Shown here one piece after another: positions 41,823 to 50,188 of a DNA stretch of 51,372 bases. Position 1 is the first letter of the stretch; each line of letters starts with the position of its first letter. The notes below the pieces were generated by a model. It searched no databases. It saw only the letters and a list, made by a program, of their open reading frames with translations, and had not been told where the DNA came from. This stretch comes from an uncultured Selenomonas sp. (GTDB lineage Bacteria; Bacillota; Negativicutes; Selenomonadales; Selenomonadaceae): contig CAJPRR010000002.1 of the NCBI GenBank assembly GCA_905373085.1, positions 1 through 51,372 of the forward strand. The letters run 5' to 3'. The position numbers were made by a program, and so were the translations under genes.

Positions 41823-43106
41823 TCAGAAGAAGTAGCGAATGCGGGACCAGAGTTTCTTTACATCTCGTCCATTGTCCACGATATTCTCGCCGTCAAAGTA
41901 GGCGACGTAGCCAACGATGTTCTTGGCGAACGTGTACTCGCCGCCGACTTCCCAGCCCTTCCAACTAGCCTCAGCCCCCGAGAACGTCGGCCCGACGACG
42001 CTCATGTTGCCGAGATGACGGTAGGCGGCGTAAAGGCCGAAGGAGCCGTGGTCAGCTTTCGAAGCACCCTTGTACCTAAGCTCTGCATTGTAGTTGCGGT
42101 TGAACTTCTTCTCAAGGTCGCCCTTCGTGTTCTCTCCATAGTAACCGCTGAGCTTGACATTCTTGTCAAATTTATAGCTCGCGCCAACGCCCCAGATGCC
42201 GAGATCGTTGCTGCCGTATCTTTTCGTTTCGGGGGTATAGTTTTCGGTATCAACTCCTCCGATATGGACGTACTCTCCCGTGATGTCAAATTTGCTGCTC
42301 GGGCGGAAGGTCAGCGCCGCCTTGCCGAAGTCGCCAGTCGATTTGAAAGGATAAATCTCTGAGCCATCAGGCGTATAGCGAGCAACAAACCTGCCCTTGC
42401 CGATACGGCCTCCCGTCAGAACCGCCGTGACCTTGTCGCCCGCGTAGGTGACCTGTCCCCCGGAGATATTGTCGTCCAAGATGACGCCCTGCTCCGTCCA
42501 CACAGGAAACATGCCTGCCTCAATCGTCCATGCGCCGTAGTGACCTTCGACATTCGCCTGCTTGAGCTGCAGCGTAGTCGAGGTATCCGCAGCCATATCG
42601 GCGCGGCCGTCGATACGAGCGCGCACGAGCCAGTGATCGTTGACCGTGGCGACGGGCTTCAAGCGGAGTTCGAGACGGTTCATGGAAGAATCCGGTCCAT
42701 CATGGAACATCCTCTTGCTGGCCGTGTAGCGCATCTCGCCGCCCCACTTCACATTGTCGATGCGGTCTTCAAGATTGGCGACGCGCACGCCGAGGTTGTT
42801 CAATTCAGCGGAGAACTCAGCTGCGAGGCGGTCGATCAAAGCCTTCTGCTGCGCATTGACCTGATCTTCCTTCGCCATCGCCTTGGCGACCATCTGCGCC
42901 ATCTCGTAGCGCGTGATCTCGTTCTCGCCGCGATACGTGCCGTCGCCATAGCCCTCGATGACGCCTTCGTCAGCAAGCTCAGCCACCGCATCGTAGGCCC
43001 AATGATCCCTAGGCACATCGGCGAAGGGATTCGCCGCCGCAAAGGCGGATGCCGACGTGCAGACGATTGCTGCAGTAAGAACCATAGCCGAAATCTTCTT
43101 GTTCAT
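41823..43106 (-). CDS. SLH-domain outer-membrane porin (OmpM type)
   Basis: 427 residues from ATG 43106 (AGGAGGGG upstream). A signal peptide (1-22, ending ASAFA) is followed by an SLH domain (about 24-72, NPFADVPRDHWAYDAV, EGYGDGTYRGENEITRYEM), a short coiled coil (about 80-112) and a beta-barrel. The chain ends in RYFF, as outer-membrane proteins do. In Negativicutes, OmpM-type proteins tether the outer membrane to cadaverine-modified peptidoglycan through SLH. It lies 39 bases downstream of the MATE gene with no terminator between, so read-through from the cobalamin-controlled operon is possible. A separate promoter could be hidden in the MATE coding end. Confidence 0.93.
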   Translation of the reverse strand: MNKKISAMVLTAAIVCTSASAFAAANPFADVPRDHWAYDAVAELADEGVIEGYGDGTYRGENEITRYEMAQMVAKAMAKEDQVNAQQKALIDRLAAEFSAELNNLGVRVANLEDRIDNVKWGGEMRYTASKRMFHDGPDSSMNRLELRLKPVATVNDHWLVRARIDGRADMAADTSTTLQLKQANVEGHYGAWTIEAGMFPVWTEQGVILDDNISGGQVTYAGDKVTAVLTGGRIGKGRFVARYTPDGSEIYPFKSTGDFGKAALTFRPSSKFDITGEYVHIGGVDTENYTPETKRYGSNDLGIWGVGASYKFDKNVKLSGYYGENTKGDLEKKFNRNYNAELRYKGASKADHGSFGLYAAYRHLGNMSVVGPTFSGAEASWKGWEVGGEYTFAKNIVGYVAYFDGENIVDNGRDVKKLWSRIRYFF

Positions 43107-43145
43107 GAATGAAACCCCTCCTAAATTTTTCATAAATAAATCATG

Positions 43146-44477
43146 TTAGTCTTTTCCCATCAACTCTGCGACACGCACGCGCCGTACGAGAAAGCCCGAT
43201 GCCGCTGCGCGCAAGCACTGGTCAAAGGCGAGCGCAATCCATGCGCCCAAAATGCCAAGGCCGAGCACGTAGAGCAGGAACGCCGTGAAGAGCGGACGCA
43301 AGAAGGTCACGCTGACAAAGTAGCACATCGCCACCTGCCCTGTTTTGCCGCTGCCGCGCAGAACGCCAGCAAAGATCAGCGCCAAGGCCTCAGGGAAGCT
43401 CACTGCTGCCACGAAGAGCATGATGGGCGTTCCCATGGCGATGACCGCAGGATTGCGGTCGTAGAAACCGATGATGGAAGTTGAGAAAACTGCCGTTAAG
43501 ACGGCTGCGAGCAGAGAGAATACGAGTCCCCAACGGATGCCTGCACGCAGATAGGCGCGCCAGCCATGTGCGCGGCGTGCGCCGCAGGACTGGCCTGCAA
43601 GCACCATGCTCGCCTTGCCCATGCCTTGAGCGAAACCGTAGTAGAGGTCGCAGAAGTTCATGCAGATGCTGTGCACAGCAAAGGGAATCGTACCGAGTTC
43701 CACTGCCATGCGCGAATAAAGCACCATGCCGACGCGCTCGCAGCCCATCTCACTAAAAATCCCCGCAAACAGTTTACCAAACTCTTGCAGAAACGTCAAT
43801 GTGGGAAAAATCTTCTGCATCCCACGAAAAATGCCCAAGCGGAAAAGTGCGACAAGCGTCGCAAGGAAAGCAAACAACGAGCCTAAGAGCGTGGCAATCG
43901 CCGCGCCCTCGACGCCGAGCGCCGGAAACGGGCCAAGGCCGAAAATCAGGAATGCATTGCCTATGACATTGAGGACGTTGCTCGTCACATTGACAGCAAG
44001 CACGAGCGCCGTATTGCCGAAGCCGATGAGTACGGCCTGCAGGAGCGTCGCCACGGACAGAAAGAAGACTGCCGCAACGGCGATCGCCGCATAGCTGTGT
44101 GCAAGAGAGAAATACTCCTCTTTTGCTCCCATGAGGAAAAGCACATCGTCCACGAAGAGAAATGCGGCAAGATGCATGACAGCAAGAACCGGCATCGTGA
44201 TGAACGCCGAGTGCAGAAGAGCCTCTCCCGCTTCCTGCTGTCTTCCTGCCCCGACATGACGTGCCACCAAGAGCACGATCACGGAGGCGAAGGAACGCGC
44301 AACGGTCAGAAGCACCATGCGCGGCTGCTCGAAGACGCCGATTGCCGCAATGGACAGCGTTCCCAGAGCGCCGACCATGACGAGATCCGCCATGCCCAAG
44401 AGGTTCATAAATACGCCTTCCATGGCAGCAGGCATGGCGATCGCGAGATACTTGCGATCGTGAGCGGTCAATGTCAT
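43146..44477 (-). CDS. MATE-family multidrug/toxin extrusion transporter
   Basis: 443 residues from ATG 44477; a TTG at 44489 overlapping the ATPase stop is an alternative start. Twelve hydrophobic segments are present, with MNLLGMADLVMVGALG, RSFASVIVLLVARHVGAG and CMNFCDLYYGFAQGMGKASMVLAGQSCGA typical of the MATE/DinF fold. It would export cationic or amphipathic compounds with sodium or proton import. Its reading frame is coupled to the preceding importer ATPase gene, so it is the last transporter gene of that operon. Confidence 0.9.
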   Translation of the reverse strand: MTLTAHDRKYLAIAMPAAMEGVFMNLLGMADLVMVGALGTLSIAAIGVFEQPRMVLLTVARSFASVIVLLVARHVGAGRQQEAGEALLHSAFITMPVLAVMHLAAFLFVDDVLFLMGAKEEYFSLAHSYAAIAVAAVFFLSVATLLQAVLIGFGNTALVLAVNVTSNVLNVIGNAFLIFGLGPFPALGVEGAAIATLLGSLFAFLATLVALFRLGIFRGMQKIFPTLTFLQEFGKLFAGIFSEMGCERVGMVLYSRMAVELGTIPFAVHSICMNFCDLYYGFAQGMGKASMVLAGQSCGARRAHGWRAYLRAGIRWGLVFSLLAAVLTAVFSTSIIGFYDRNPAVIAMGTPIMLFVAAVSFPEALALIFAGVLRGSGKTGQVAMCYFVSVTFLRPLFTAFLLYVLGLGILGAWIALAFDQCLRAAASGFLVRRVRVAELMGKD

Positions 44478-44485
44478 AAAGTGTT

Positions 44486-45466
44486 TCAAGCCCCTTTTGC
44501 GTCTGCTCTATCCTCCGAAAAAAGGTGACATGCTACGATATGTCCCTCGGAAAGTTCCATGCGTGCGGGCTTCTTTTCCCTGCAGACCGGCATGCACTTG
44601 TCACAGCGATTCTGAAAAGGACAGCCCTTGGGCACATCGAGCGGGCTTGGAATCTCGCCGCGAAGAAGCTGGACGTCCGCCTTGCCTTTGGGCTGCAGCG
44701 GAAAGACCGACTTCATCAAGGCCTGCGTATAGGGATGCTTTGCCTCGGGCAGATCCTTTGCGCACAGGATTTCGACGACATTGCCGAGGTACATGACGAC
44801 GACGCGGTGCGTGAGCAGCGCGACGAGCGCCAGATCATGGCAGATGAAGAGGATCGAGATGCCCTTCTCCTTCTGCAGTCTCGCCAGAAGTTCGACGACT
44901 TTTCCCTGTACGGAGACGTCGAGCGCACTCGTCGCCTCGTCGCAGACGAGGATTTCCGGCTCAAGCGCCAATGCGCGTGCGATGCCGACGCGCTGCCTTT
45001 GCCCGCCGCTCATATTGCCGGGATAACGCTCGGCAAATTCTGCGGGAAGTTCGACGAGGTTCAATAGCTCCTTCGCCTTTTCCGCTGCACTCGTCTTCAA
45101 AAGTCCGAAGTTGCGCAAAGGTTCGGCAAGGATGTCCTTGATCTTCATCTTGGGATTGAACGCCGTACCGGGGTCTTGAAAGACCATCTGGATGTTGCGG
45201 CGATTCTGCCGCGCTTCTTCTCCCGTAAGAGATGTGATTTCCTTGTTCTGAAAGAAAATTTTTCCCTCCGTCGGCTTATGAAGCTGCATGAGCGTCTTGA
45301 CCAGCGTGCTCTTGCCGCAGCCGCTCTCGCCCACGATGCCGAGAGTTTCTCCCTTGCACAGGGAGAAACTCACATCATCGCAGGCCGTGAGCGCACGGCC
45401 GTCAGCTGTGGGGAAACGCTTCGTGATATGCTCGATGCGCAGGACTTCTTCGTTTTTAACTGGCAT
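44486..45466 (-). CDS. Opp/Nik-type ABC importer ATPase (OppF-like)
   Basis: 326 residues from ATG 45466 (GGGGG 8 bases upstream). GESGCGKST (Walker A), LSGGQ-like MSGGQRQRVGIARAL and LVCDEATSALD are the ABC motifs. The C-terminal CPFQNRCDKCMPVC is the oligopeptide/dipeptide ATPase extension. It is the partner of the ATPase encoded upstream and overlaps it by 11 bases. Together they energise the two permeases. Confidence 0.93.
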   Translation of the reverse strand: MPVKNEEVLRIEHITKRFPTADGRALTACDDVSFSLCKGETLGIVGESGCGKSTLVKTLMQLHKPTEGKIFFQNKEITSLTGEEARQNRRNIQMVFQDPGTAFNPKMKIKDILAEPLRNFGLLKTSAAEKAKELLNLVELPAEFAERYPGNMSGGQRQRVGIARALALEPEILVCDEATSALDVSVQGKVVELLARLQKEKGISILFICHDLALVALLTHRVVVMYLGNVVEILCAKDLPEAKHPYTQALMKSVFPLQPKGKADVQLLRGEIPSPLDVPKGCPFQNRCDKCMPVCREKKPARMELSEGHIVACHLFSEDRADAKGA

Positions 45467-46244
45467 ACGACATACCCCCGATCTGCGGCACGGAATGCAG
45501 GAGTTCCTTCGTGTAGTTCGCCTGCGGGTTTTCGATGATCGCCTCAGACGTTCCCTCTTCCACGACGTGCCCGTTCTGCATGACCATGATCTTGTCCGAC
45601 ATATAGGTGGCAACGCCGAGATTGTGCGTGACGAGGATGATGGCCGTGCCGTCCTCGCGGCAGATTTTCATCAGTTCCTTGACCACCTGCGCCTGCGTCG
45701 TAACATCGAGCGCCGAAGTCGGCTCATCTGCCAAGAGGAGCTGCGGCCGAAAGAACATTGCCATGGCGACGCCGACACGCTGACGCATGCCGCCTGAAAG
45801 CTCAAAGGGAAAGCTGTCCATGATGGTGTCGGGGTTCGGAAGCTGCATCTTGTCCAGCATTTCCTTCGCCTCTTTTTCCGCCTTCTGTGGATCCATCGAG
45901 CTGTGCTCAAGGATGTACTCGACAAACTGGCTGCCGATCGTGCGGATGGGATTCATCATGCTGCCGCTGTCCTGGAAAATCATCGAGATGTTGCGCCCAC
46001 TGATGTCACGCCACATCTTCGGCGTATTTTTCAGCATGTTCACGCCGGAAAAGATGATCTCGCCTTCATTCACGCGCCCCTCGTGGGGGAGGCAGCCCAA
46101 GACTGCGCGTATGACGCTGGTCTTGCCGCTGCCGCTCTCGCCCACGAGTGACAATACTTCGCCGGAATCGAGGGAAAAACTTATGCCATGCACCATCTCG
46201 GTGCCGGCATATTGGATATGGAGGTTCTTGACCTCAAGAAGCAT
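45456..46244 (-). CDS. Opp/Nik-type ABC importer ATPase (OppD-like, short)
   Basis: 262 residues. GESGSGKT, LSGGMRQRVGVAMAM and LLADEPTSALD form the ATPase motifs. It lacks the C-terminal oligo_HPY extension, so it resembles NikD rather than full OppD. GGAAG stands before the ATG. It is the first ATPase gene after the lipoprotein. Confidence 0.93.
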   Translation of the reverse strand: MLLEVKNLHIQYAGTEMVHGISFSLDSGEVLSLVGESGSGKTSVIRAVLGCLPHEGRVNEGEIIFSGVNMLKNTPKMWRDISGRNISMIFQDSGSMMNPIRTIGSQFVEYILEHSSMDPQKAEKEAKEMLDKMQLPNPDTIMDSFPFELSGGMRQRVGVAMAMFFRPQLLLADEPTSALDVTTQAQVVKELMKICREDGTAIILVTHNLGVATYMSDKIMVMQNGHVVEEGTSEAIIENPQANYTKELLHSVPQIGGMSYAS

Positions 46245-46262
46245 ATCGTTCTTCCTTTCTCC

Positions 46263-47822
46263 TTACTTCGCCGGGCGAATCTTGTTCGTGATCCAATAGT
46301 AGTCGGACGGATACATCGTCGCACCCGTGATCTTCGTCGAGCTGATGATGTTCGTCTCAGGATAGCCGAGGAAGAGTCCCGCGCCATCGTTCATGATGAT
46401 CTGCTGGATGTCGATCATGAGCTGGCGGCGCTTCGCCTTGTCGAATTCCGTGGAAAGCTCGGCGAACTTCGCGTCGAGCGCAGGATTGCTGTAGCCCGAG
46501 CCGTTCTGCGGGTTGTCGCCATCCTTGTTCGTGCGCCAGTACCAGTTGAGGAAGATCTCGGGATCGCCCGTATTCGCCGTCGTGATGTTGGAAATCAGCA
46601 GGTCGTACTCACCGTTGATGCCCATCTTGTCGATGAGATTGTAGTCAACGCTCTTGATCTTGACGTCGATGCCGACCTTCTTGGCGTCCGCCTGCACGGC
46701 TTCGGCATAGATGGGCAGCTCGGCGCGGCTGTTGTAAACGACGAAATCGACGCTCAGCGGCTTGCCGTCCTTGTCACGGATGCCGTCGCCGTCCGTGTCC
46801 TTCCAGCCGGCTTCGTCGAGCAGCTTCTTGGCACGCTCCACATCGTAGTGGTTCGGATCGGTGAGCTTGTCGAAGCCATAGTCCATGGAAGGAGGAATCG
46901 GCGCCTTGCCTTCAATGAACGTGCCCTTCAGGATGATCTCGTTGTAAGACTTGCGGTCGCACATGCTGATAAAGGCCGCGCGAACCTTCGGGTCGCCCAA
47001 GACGCCCTTCTGGTTGATGCGTGCGAGCACCACGCGCAGCGAGGCGATGCGGTCGATGTGGAACTTCGAGGCGTCATTGAAAAGACCGATGTCGCCCGCG
47101 CCGATGTTCACAGCCATATCGACTTCGCCCGACTGGAGAGCCATGGCGCGCGTGTTCGGGTCGTCAATCGAGGGAATCTCGACCGTCTCATACGGCACTT
47201 CGCCATCCCAGTAGTGCGGATTCTTCTTCATGACAGCCTTTTCCTTGGTGAAGGATTCGCAGACGTAAGGACCCGTGCAGATCGGCCCCTGCTTCGCGAA
47301 GTCGCGCTCGCCTTCCGCCGACGTATCGACGATGAGGAAGAGCGGGTCAGCGAGGAAGCCCGGCATGTTCGGCTCAGGCTTCTCCGTCGTGATGATGAGA
47401 TTCTGCCCGTCCGCCTTTATCTCTTTATACTTGAAGAACGTCTCGGCACGCTTGTTCTTGGCGAAAGCGCGCTCGATGGACGCCTTGACGGCTTCCGCCG
47501 TCAGATCCTTGCCGTTCGAGAACTTCACGCCGTCGCGAATCTTGAACGTCCACGTCATGTGGTCGTCGCTGATCTTCCAGCTCTCTGCGAGCCACGGCTG
47601 CACGTTCATCTTCTCGTCAAACTTCGCCAAGGCCTCGCCCATGCCATAGCGCATGACGACCCAGCCGAAATAGTTCTCCGTCGGCTCCAGGCTGTCGGCG
47701 AAGTTCGTCACGCCGACCTTGAGCGTCGAAGTGTCCGCCTTGTCCGAGCCGCAGCCTGCAAAGATTGCGGCAGAGAAGATCAAGGTGAATACCAGGAAAA
47801 GCCATCGTTTCATTTTGTTCAC
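46263..47822 (-). CDS. Solute-binding lipoprotein of an Opp/Nik-type ABC importer
   Basis: 519 residues from a GTG start with AGGGG 7 bases upstream. The lipoprotein signal ends in FAGC (Cys24). The mature protein is a family 5 solute-binding protein (QPWLAESWKISDDHMTWTF, VKFSNGKDLTAEAVKASI, GTGPY-like CTGPYVCESF). A DTDGDGIRDKDG loop is a typical Ca-binding segment of the family. Family members bind peptides, nickel or metallophore complexes, and sequence alone does not decide which. The cobalamin riboswitch upstream suggests a corrinoid-related or cobalt/nickel substrate. Confidence 0.93.
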   Translation of the reverse strand: MNKMKRWLFLVFTLIFSAAIFAGCGSDKADTSTLKVGVTNFADSLEPTENYFGWVVMRYGMGEALAKFDEKMNVQPWLAESWKISDDHMTWTFKIRDGVKFSNGKDLTAEAVKASIERAFAKNKRAETFFKYKEIKADGQNLIITTEKPEPNMPGFLADPLFLIVDTSAEGERDFAKQGPICTGPYVCESFTKEKAVMKKNPHYWDGEVPYETVEIPSIDDPNTRAMALQSGEVDMAVNIGAGDIGLFNDASKFHIDRIASLRVVLARINQKGVLGDPKVRAAFISMCDRKSYNEIILKGTFIEGKAPIPPSMDYGFDKLTDPNHYDVERAKKLLDEAGWKDTDGDGIRDKDGKPLSVDFVVYNSRAELPIYAEAVQADAKKVGIDVKIKSVDYNLIDKMGINGEYDLLISNITTANTGDPEIFLNWYWRTNKDGDNPQNGSGYSNPALDAKFAELSTEFDKAKRRQLMIDIQQIIMNDGAGLFLGYPETNIISSTKITGATMYPSDYYWITNKIRPAK

Positions 47823-47837
47823 AAAAATACCCCTTTC

Positions 47838-48650
47838 TTAATTTGCCTTTTTGGGATCCATGACATCGCGCAGGCTGTCGCCCCAAAGATTGAAGATGGC
47901 GACGACGACGAGGATGGCGACGCCCGGATAAACCATGAGCCAAGGCGCTGTCTGGATGAACTGCCGCCCCTCGTTGAGCATGAGTCCCCACTCGGGCGTC
48001 GGCGGTTGTGCGCCGAAGCCGAGAAACGACAGGCCGGCAATCTCCATCATCATGGAGCCGATGTCTGTCGCCGCCGTCAAGATGATCGTCGGCAGAAGAT
48101 TCGGCGCGATGTGACGCCAAATGATCATCGACGTGCGCGTACCGTTCGTGACGGCTGCCGCGAGGAAGTCCTGCTGCGCCAGCTTGAGCGTCAGACTGCG
48201 CGCCAGACGCGCGTACTTCGTCCAGCCAACGACGGAGAGCGCCAAGATCGTGTTGGCGATGCTGCCGCCGAGCATGCCGGCGATGGCGATAGCGAGCACA
48301 ATGCCAGGGAAAGCAAGCACCATGTCCGTGAAGCGCATGAGCAAGGTGTCGACCTTGCCGCCGACAAAACCGGCAATGATGCCGACGAGCGTGCCGAAGA
48401 CGGACATGATGAAGACGATGCCGAGCGCCATGGCGATGGAAATCCTCATGCCGTAAAGGATGCGCGTGAAGGAATCCCTGCCGAGCTTGTCCGTGCCGAA
48501 AAGATGCTCCGACGACGGCGGCAGAAGCGACGTCTGCATCGAGGACGTGTACGGGTCGTACGGTGCAAAATACGGCGCTACGACAGCCGCCGCAATGAGC
48601 GCAAAGACCAGTACGGAATAGAGATAAAAAAGTTTTCTGTCCTTCGCCAT
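47838..48650 (-). CDS. Opp/Nik-type ABC importer permease (DppC/NikC-like)
   Basis: 270 residues. About six membrane segments are present. FGTDKLGRDSFTRILYG and the permease EAA loop region TNGTRTSMIIWRHIAPNLLPTII are characteristic of DppC/OppC/NikC. Its ATG (48650) touches the stop of the partner permease. It overlaps by one base with dppB-like gene, so the genes are coupled. Confidence 0.92.
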   Translation of the reverse strand: MAKDRKLFYLYSVLVFALIAAAVVAPYFAPYDPYTSSMQTSLLPPSSEHLFGTDKLGRDSFTRILYGMRISIAMALGIVFIMSVFGTLVGIIAGFVGGKVDTLLMRFTDMVLAFPGIVLAIAIAGMLGGSIANTILALSVVGWTKYARLARSLTLKLAQQDFLAAAVTNGTRTSMIIWRHIAPNLLPTIILTAATDIGSMMMEIAGLSFLGFGAQPPTPEWGLMLNEGRQFIQTAPWLMVYPGVAILVVVAIFNLWGDSLRDVMDPKKAN

Positions 48651-49591
48651 CAGCGTCCTCCCCTCTTCAAGCGCGGATCAAGCTGCGCGTAAGAAATATC
48701 GACGAGGAGGTTGATGAGCATGTAGAGAATGGCGATCCACAGCACGAACCCCTGTACCAGCGGATAGTCGCGCATCTCGATCGCATGGACGGCCATCTTG
48801 CCGAGTCCCGGCCACGAGAATACCATCTCGATGACAGCGACGCCGCCCAAGAGCCAGCCGACGGCAAGCCCCAGAAGCGTCACGAGCGGCAGGCAGGCGT
48901 TCGGCAGCACATGACGCCAAAGGATGCGCTGCATGGAAAGACCGCGCGCCTTGGCGCCGATCACATAGTCCTGTCCCAGCTCTTCGAGGACAGCCGTACG
49001 CACCTGCCGCGTATACTTCGCCGACATGACGATGGCGAGCGTGAGCGCAGGAAGCACGATGCCTCGCGCCGTGATGTCTCCGCCCGCAATCGGGAAGAGG
49101 TGCAGCTTCAATCCGAAGATATAGAGCAGCACGAGTCCGATCCAAAAGCCCGGCATTGAGACGCCGAAGAAGGACAGCACGCGGATCACATAGTCAATCC
49201 AGCGGTTGCGGTAAAGAGCTGCGACGATGCCCAATGGCAGGGAGATCAAGACCGTCATGGCAGTCGCAGCTACGGCGAGCGCCAGCGTGCCCGGCAGACA
49301 CTGCATGAGCTTGTCGAACACGGGGATCTTCGCCGAATATGAGCGTCCCATGTCGCCTTGCAGCACGCCGCCCAGCCATCTCCCATACTGCACGAGAAAC
49401 GGCTGATCGAGTCCCAGCTCCTTGCGCGTCGCGTCGATCGTTTCCTGTGACACGACAGAATCGCCGACCTCCAAGAGCGTTTCCGCAGGATCGCCCGGCG
49501 AGAGATACGTCAGGCTGAATGTCAGGAAGCTCACGCCGAAGAGCGTGATGAGCATCTGACACAGGCGGCGTATCAATTCTTTTCCTTTCAA
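48650..49591 (-). CDS. Opp/Nik-type ABC importer permease (DppB/NikB-like)
   Basis: 313 residues from a TTG start, with GAGG 7 bases upstream. Six membrane segments and LSPGDPAETLL, LPALTLAIVMSAKYTRQVRTAVLEEL and AKARGLSMQRILWRHVLPNA are the DppB/NikB signatures. It forms the membrane pore with the NikC-like partner. It is the first gene downstream of the riboswitch terminator. Confidence 0.92.
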   Translation of the reverse strand: MKGKELIRRLCQMLITLFGVSFLTFSLTYLSPGDPAETLLEVGDSVVSQETIDATRKELGLDQPFLVQYGRWLGGVLQGDMGRSYSAKIPVFDKLMQCLPGTLALAVAATAMTVLISLPLGIVAALYRNRWIDYVIRVLSFFGVSMPGFWIGLVLLYIFGLKLHLFPIAGGDITARGIVLPALTLAIVMSAKYTRQVRTAVLEELGQDYVIGAKARGLSMQRILWRHVLPNACLPLVTLLGLAVGWLLGGVAVIEMVFSWPGLGKMAVHAIEMRDYPLVQGFVLWIAILYMLINLLVDISYAQLDPRLKRGGR

Positions 49592-49701
49592 TGCAATACC
49601 TCATCTCCTTACAAAATCAAAAATTACTCCTGCAAAATCCTCCCGAAATCTCAGCGAAGGATTTTTATTCAGAAACGCAGATCTTGCGGCGTTTCCATAA
49701 G

Positions 49702-49739
49702 AAAACCGCATGTCCATCGACCAATGACAGGACATGCGG
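49702..49739 (-). terminator. Riboswitch expression-platform terminator
   Basis: A perfect 10-bp stem (49739-49730 with 49715-49706, 14-base loop) followed by TTTTC on the minus strand lies between the cobalamin aptamer and the first permease gene. An ATGTCC copy upstream (near 49765) could compete for the 3' arm as an antiterminator. Confidence 0.7.
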
Positions 49740-49840
49740 TGCTTCCCACAAAGCGCGGAATACCAAGGACATATTCCCCCATCGGAATACGCCTCGGCAT
49801 TCATCTCCCCATCTCTCGTAAGTCAAGCAATGAATCTTAT

Positions 49841-50063
49841 CATAAGCAGGCTTTCTGGCTCTCGGATCATCGTTTGTTTCCGTCTTCCCGGGTTTTCCCC
49901 AGTGACATGTCAGGAAGTGCCGATGCATTCAGCACTTTCATCAGAAACAGCGATTTCAGCGTTTCCCATGGAAACAAATTCCCCGATTACAGCTGCGGGA
50001 CAGCATGGGTCTTTCACCCATTTTCCTCTCATCGCTCGCCGATATGCATCGGCGACACTTATG
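49841..50063 (-). promoter_or_regulatory. Cobalamin riboswitch
   Basis: On the minus strand the region reads, in order: a P1 arm CATAAG (50063-50058); the conserved core GGTGAAAGACCC followed by CUGUCCCGCAGCUGUAAUCGG; an internal variable hairpin region; CACTGG; and the 3' block GAGCCAGAAAGCCTGC, closing with CTTATG (49846-49841). The core (AUGGGUGAAAGACCCAUGC) and the 3' block match the cobalamin (B12) aptamer closely. Binding of adenosyl- or methylcobalamin is expected to favour the downstream terminator and turn the operon off. Confidence 0.93.
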
Positions 50064-50103
50064 ACGTCCGTATGAAATTTTAAGAAACCAATCTTCGACG
50101 ATA

Positions 50104-50132
50104 ATTATATACCAAAGTTCCCATCATTGCAA
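50104..50132 (-). promoter_or_regulatory. Promoter of the cobalamin-riboswitch operon
   Basis: TTGCAA (50132-50127) and TATAAT (50109-50104) on the minus strand are separated by 17 bases. The start of transcription would lie about 35 bases before the riboswitch aptamer. Confidence 0.75.
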
Positions 50133-50188
50133 GCAGACGAGAAAATTTCCTTTAAGAAACATTATTTTTCAGCGGTATGCCTGCACGC

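Larger units (their letters stand above)
49592..50188 (-). other. Non-coding leader region of the importer operon
   Basis: About 600 bases without a credible gene. It contains the promoter, the cobalamin aptamer, the terminator hairpin and about 110 bases of leader before the TTG start. Short open frames inside it overlap the structured RNA and have no support. Confidence 0.85.

Noticed and set aside
46188..48692. An 834-residue open frame on the plus strand
   Set aside because: It lies exactly opposite the binding-protein and permease genes, has no membrane, domain or ribosome binding site signature, and is rich in Arg/Asp/Val as expected of an antisense shadow of GC-rich codons.
49665..50083. 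Small open frames within the riboswitch region
   Set aside because: They overlap the cobalamin aptamer and terminator, whose structure explains the sequence; no ribosome binding site supports them.
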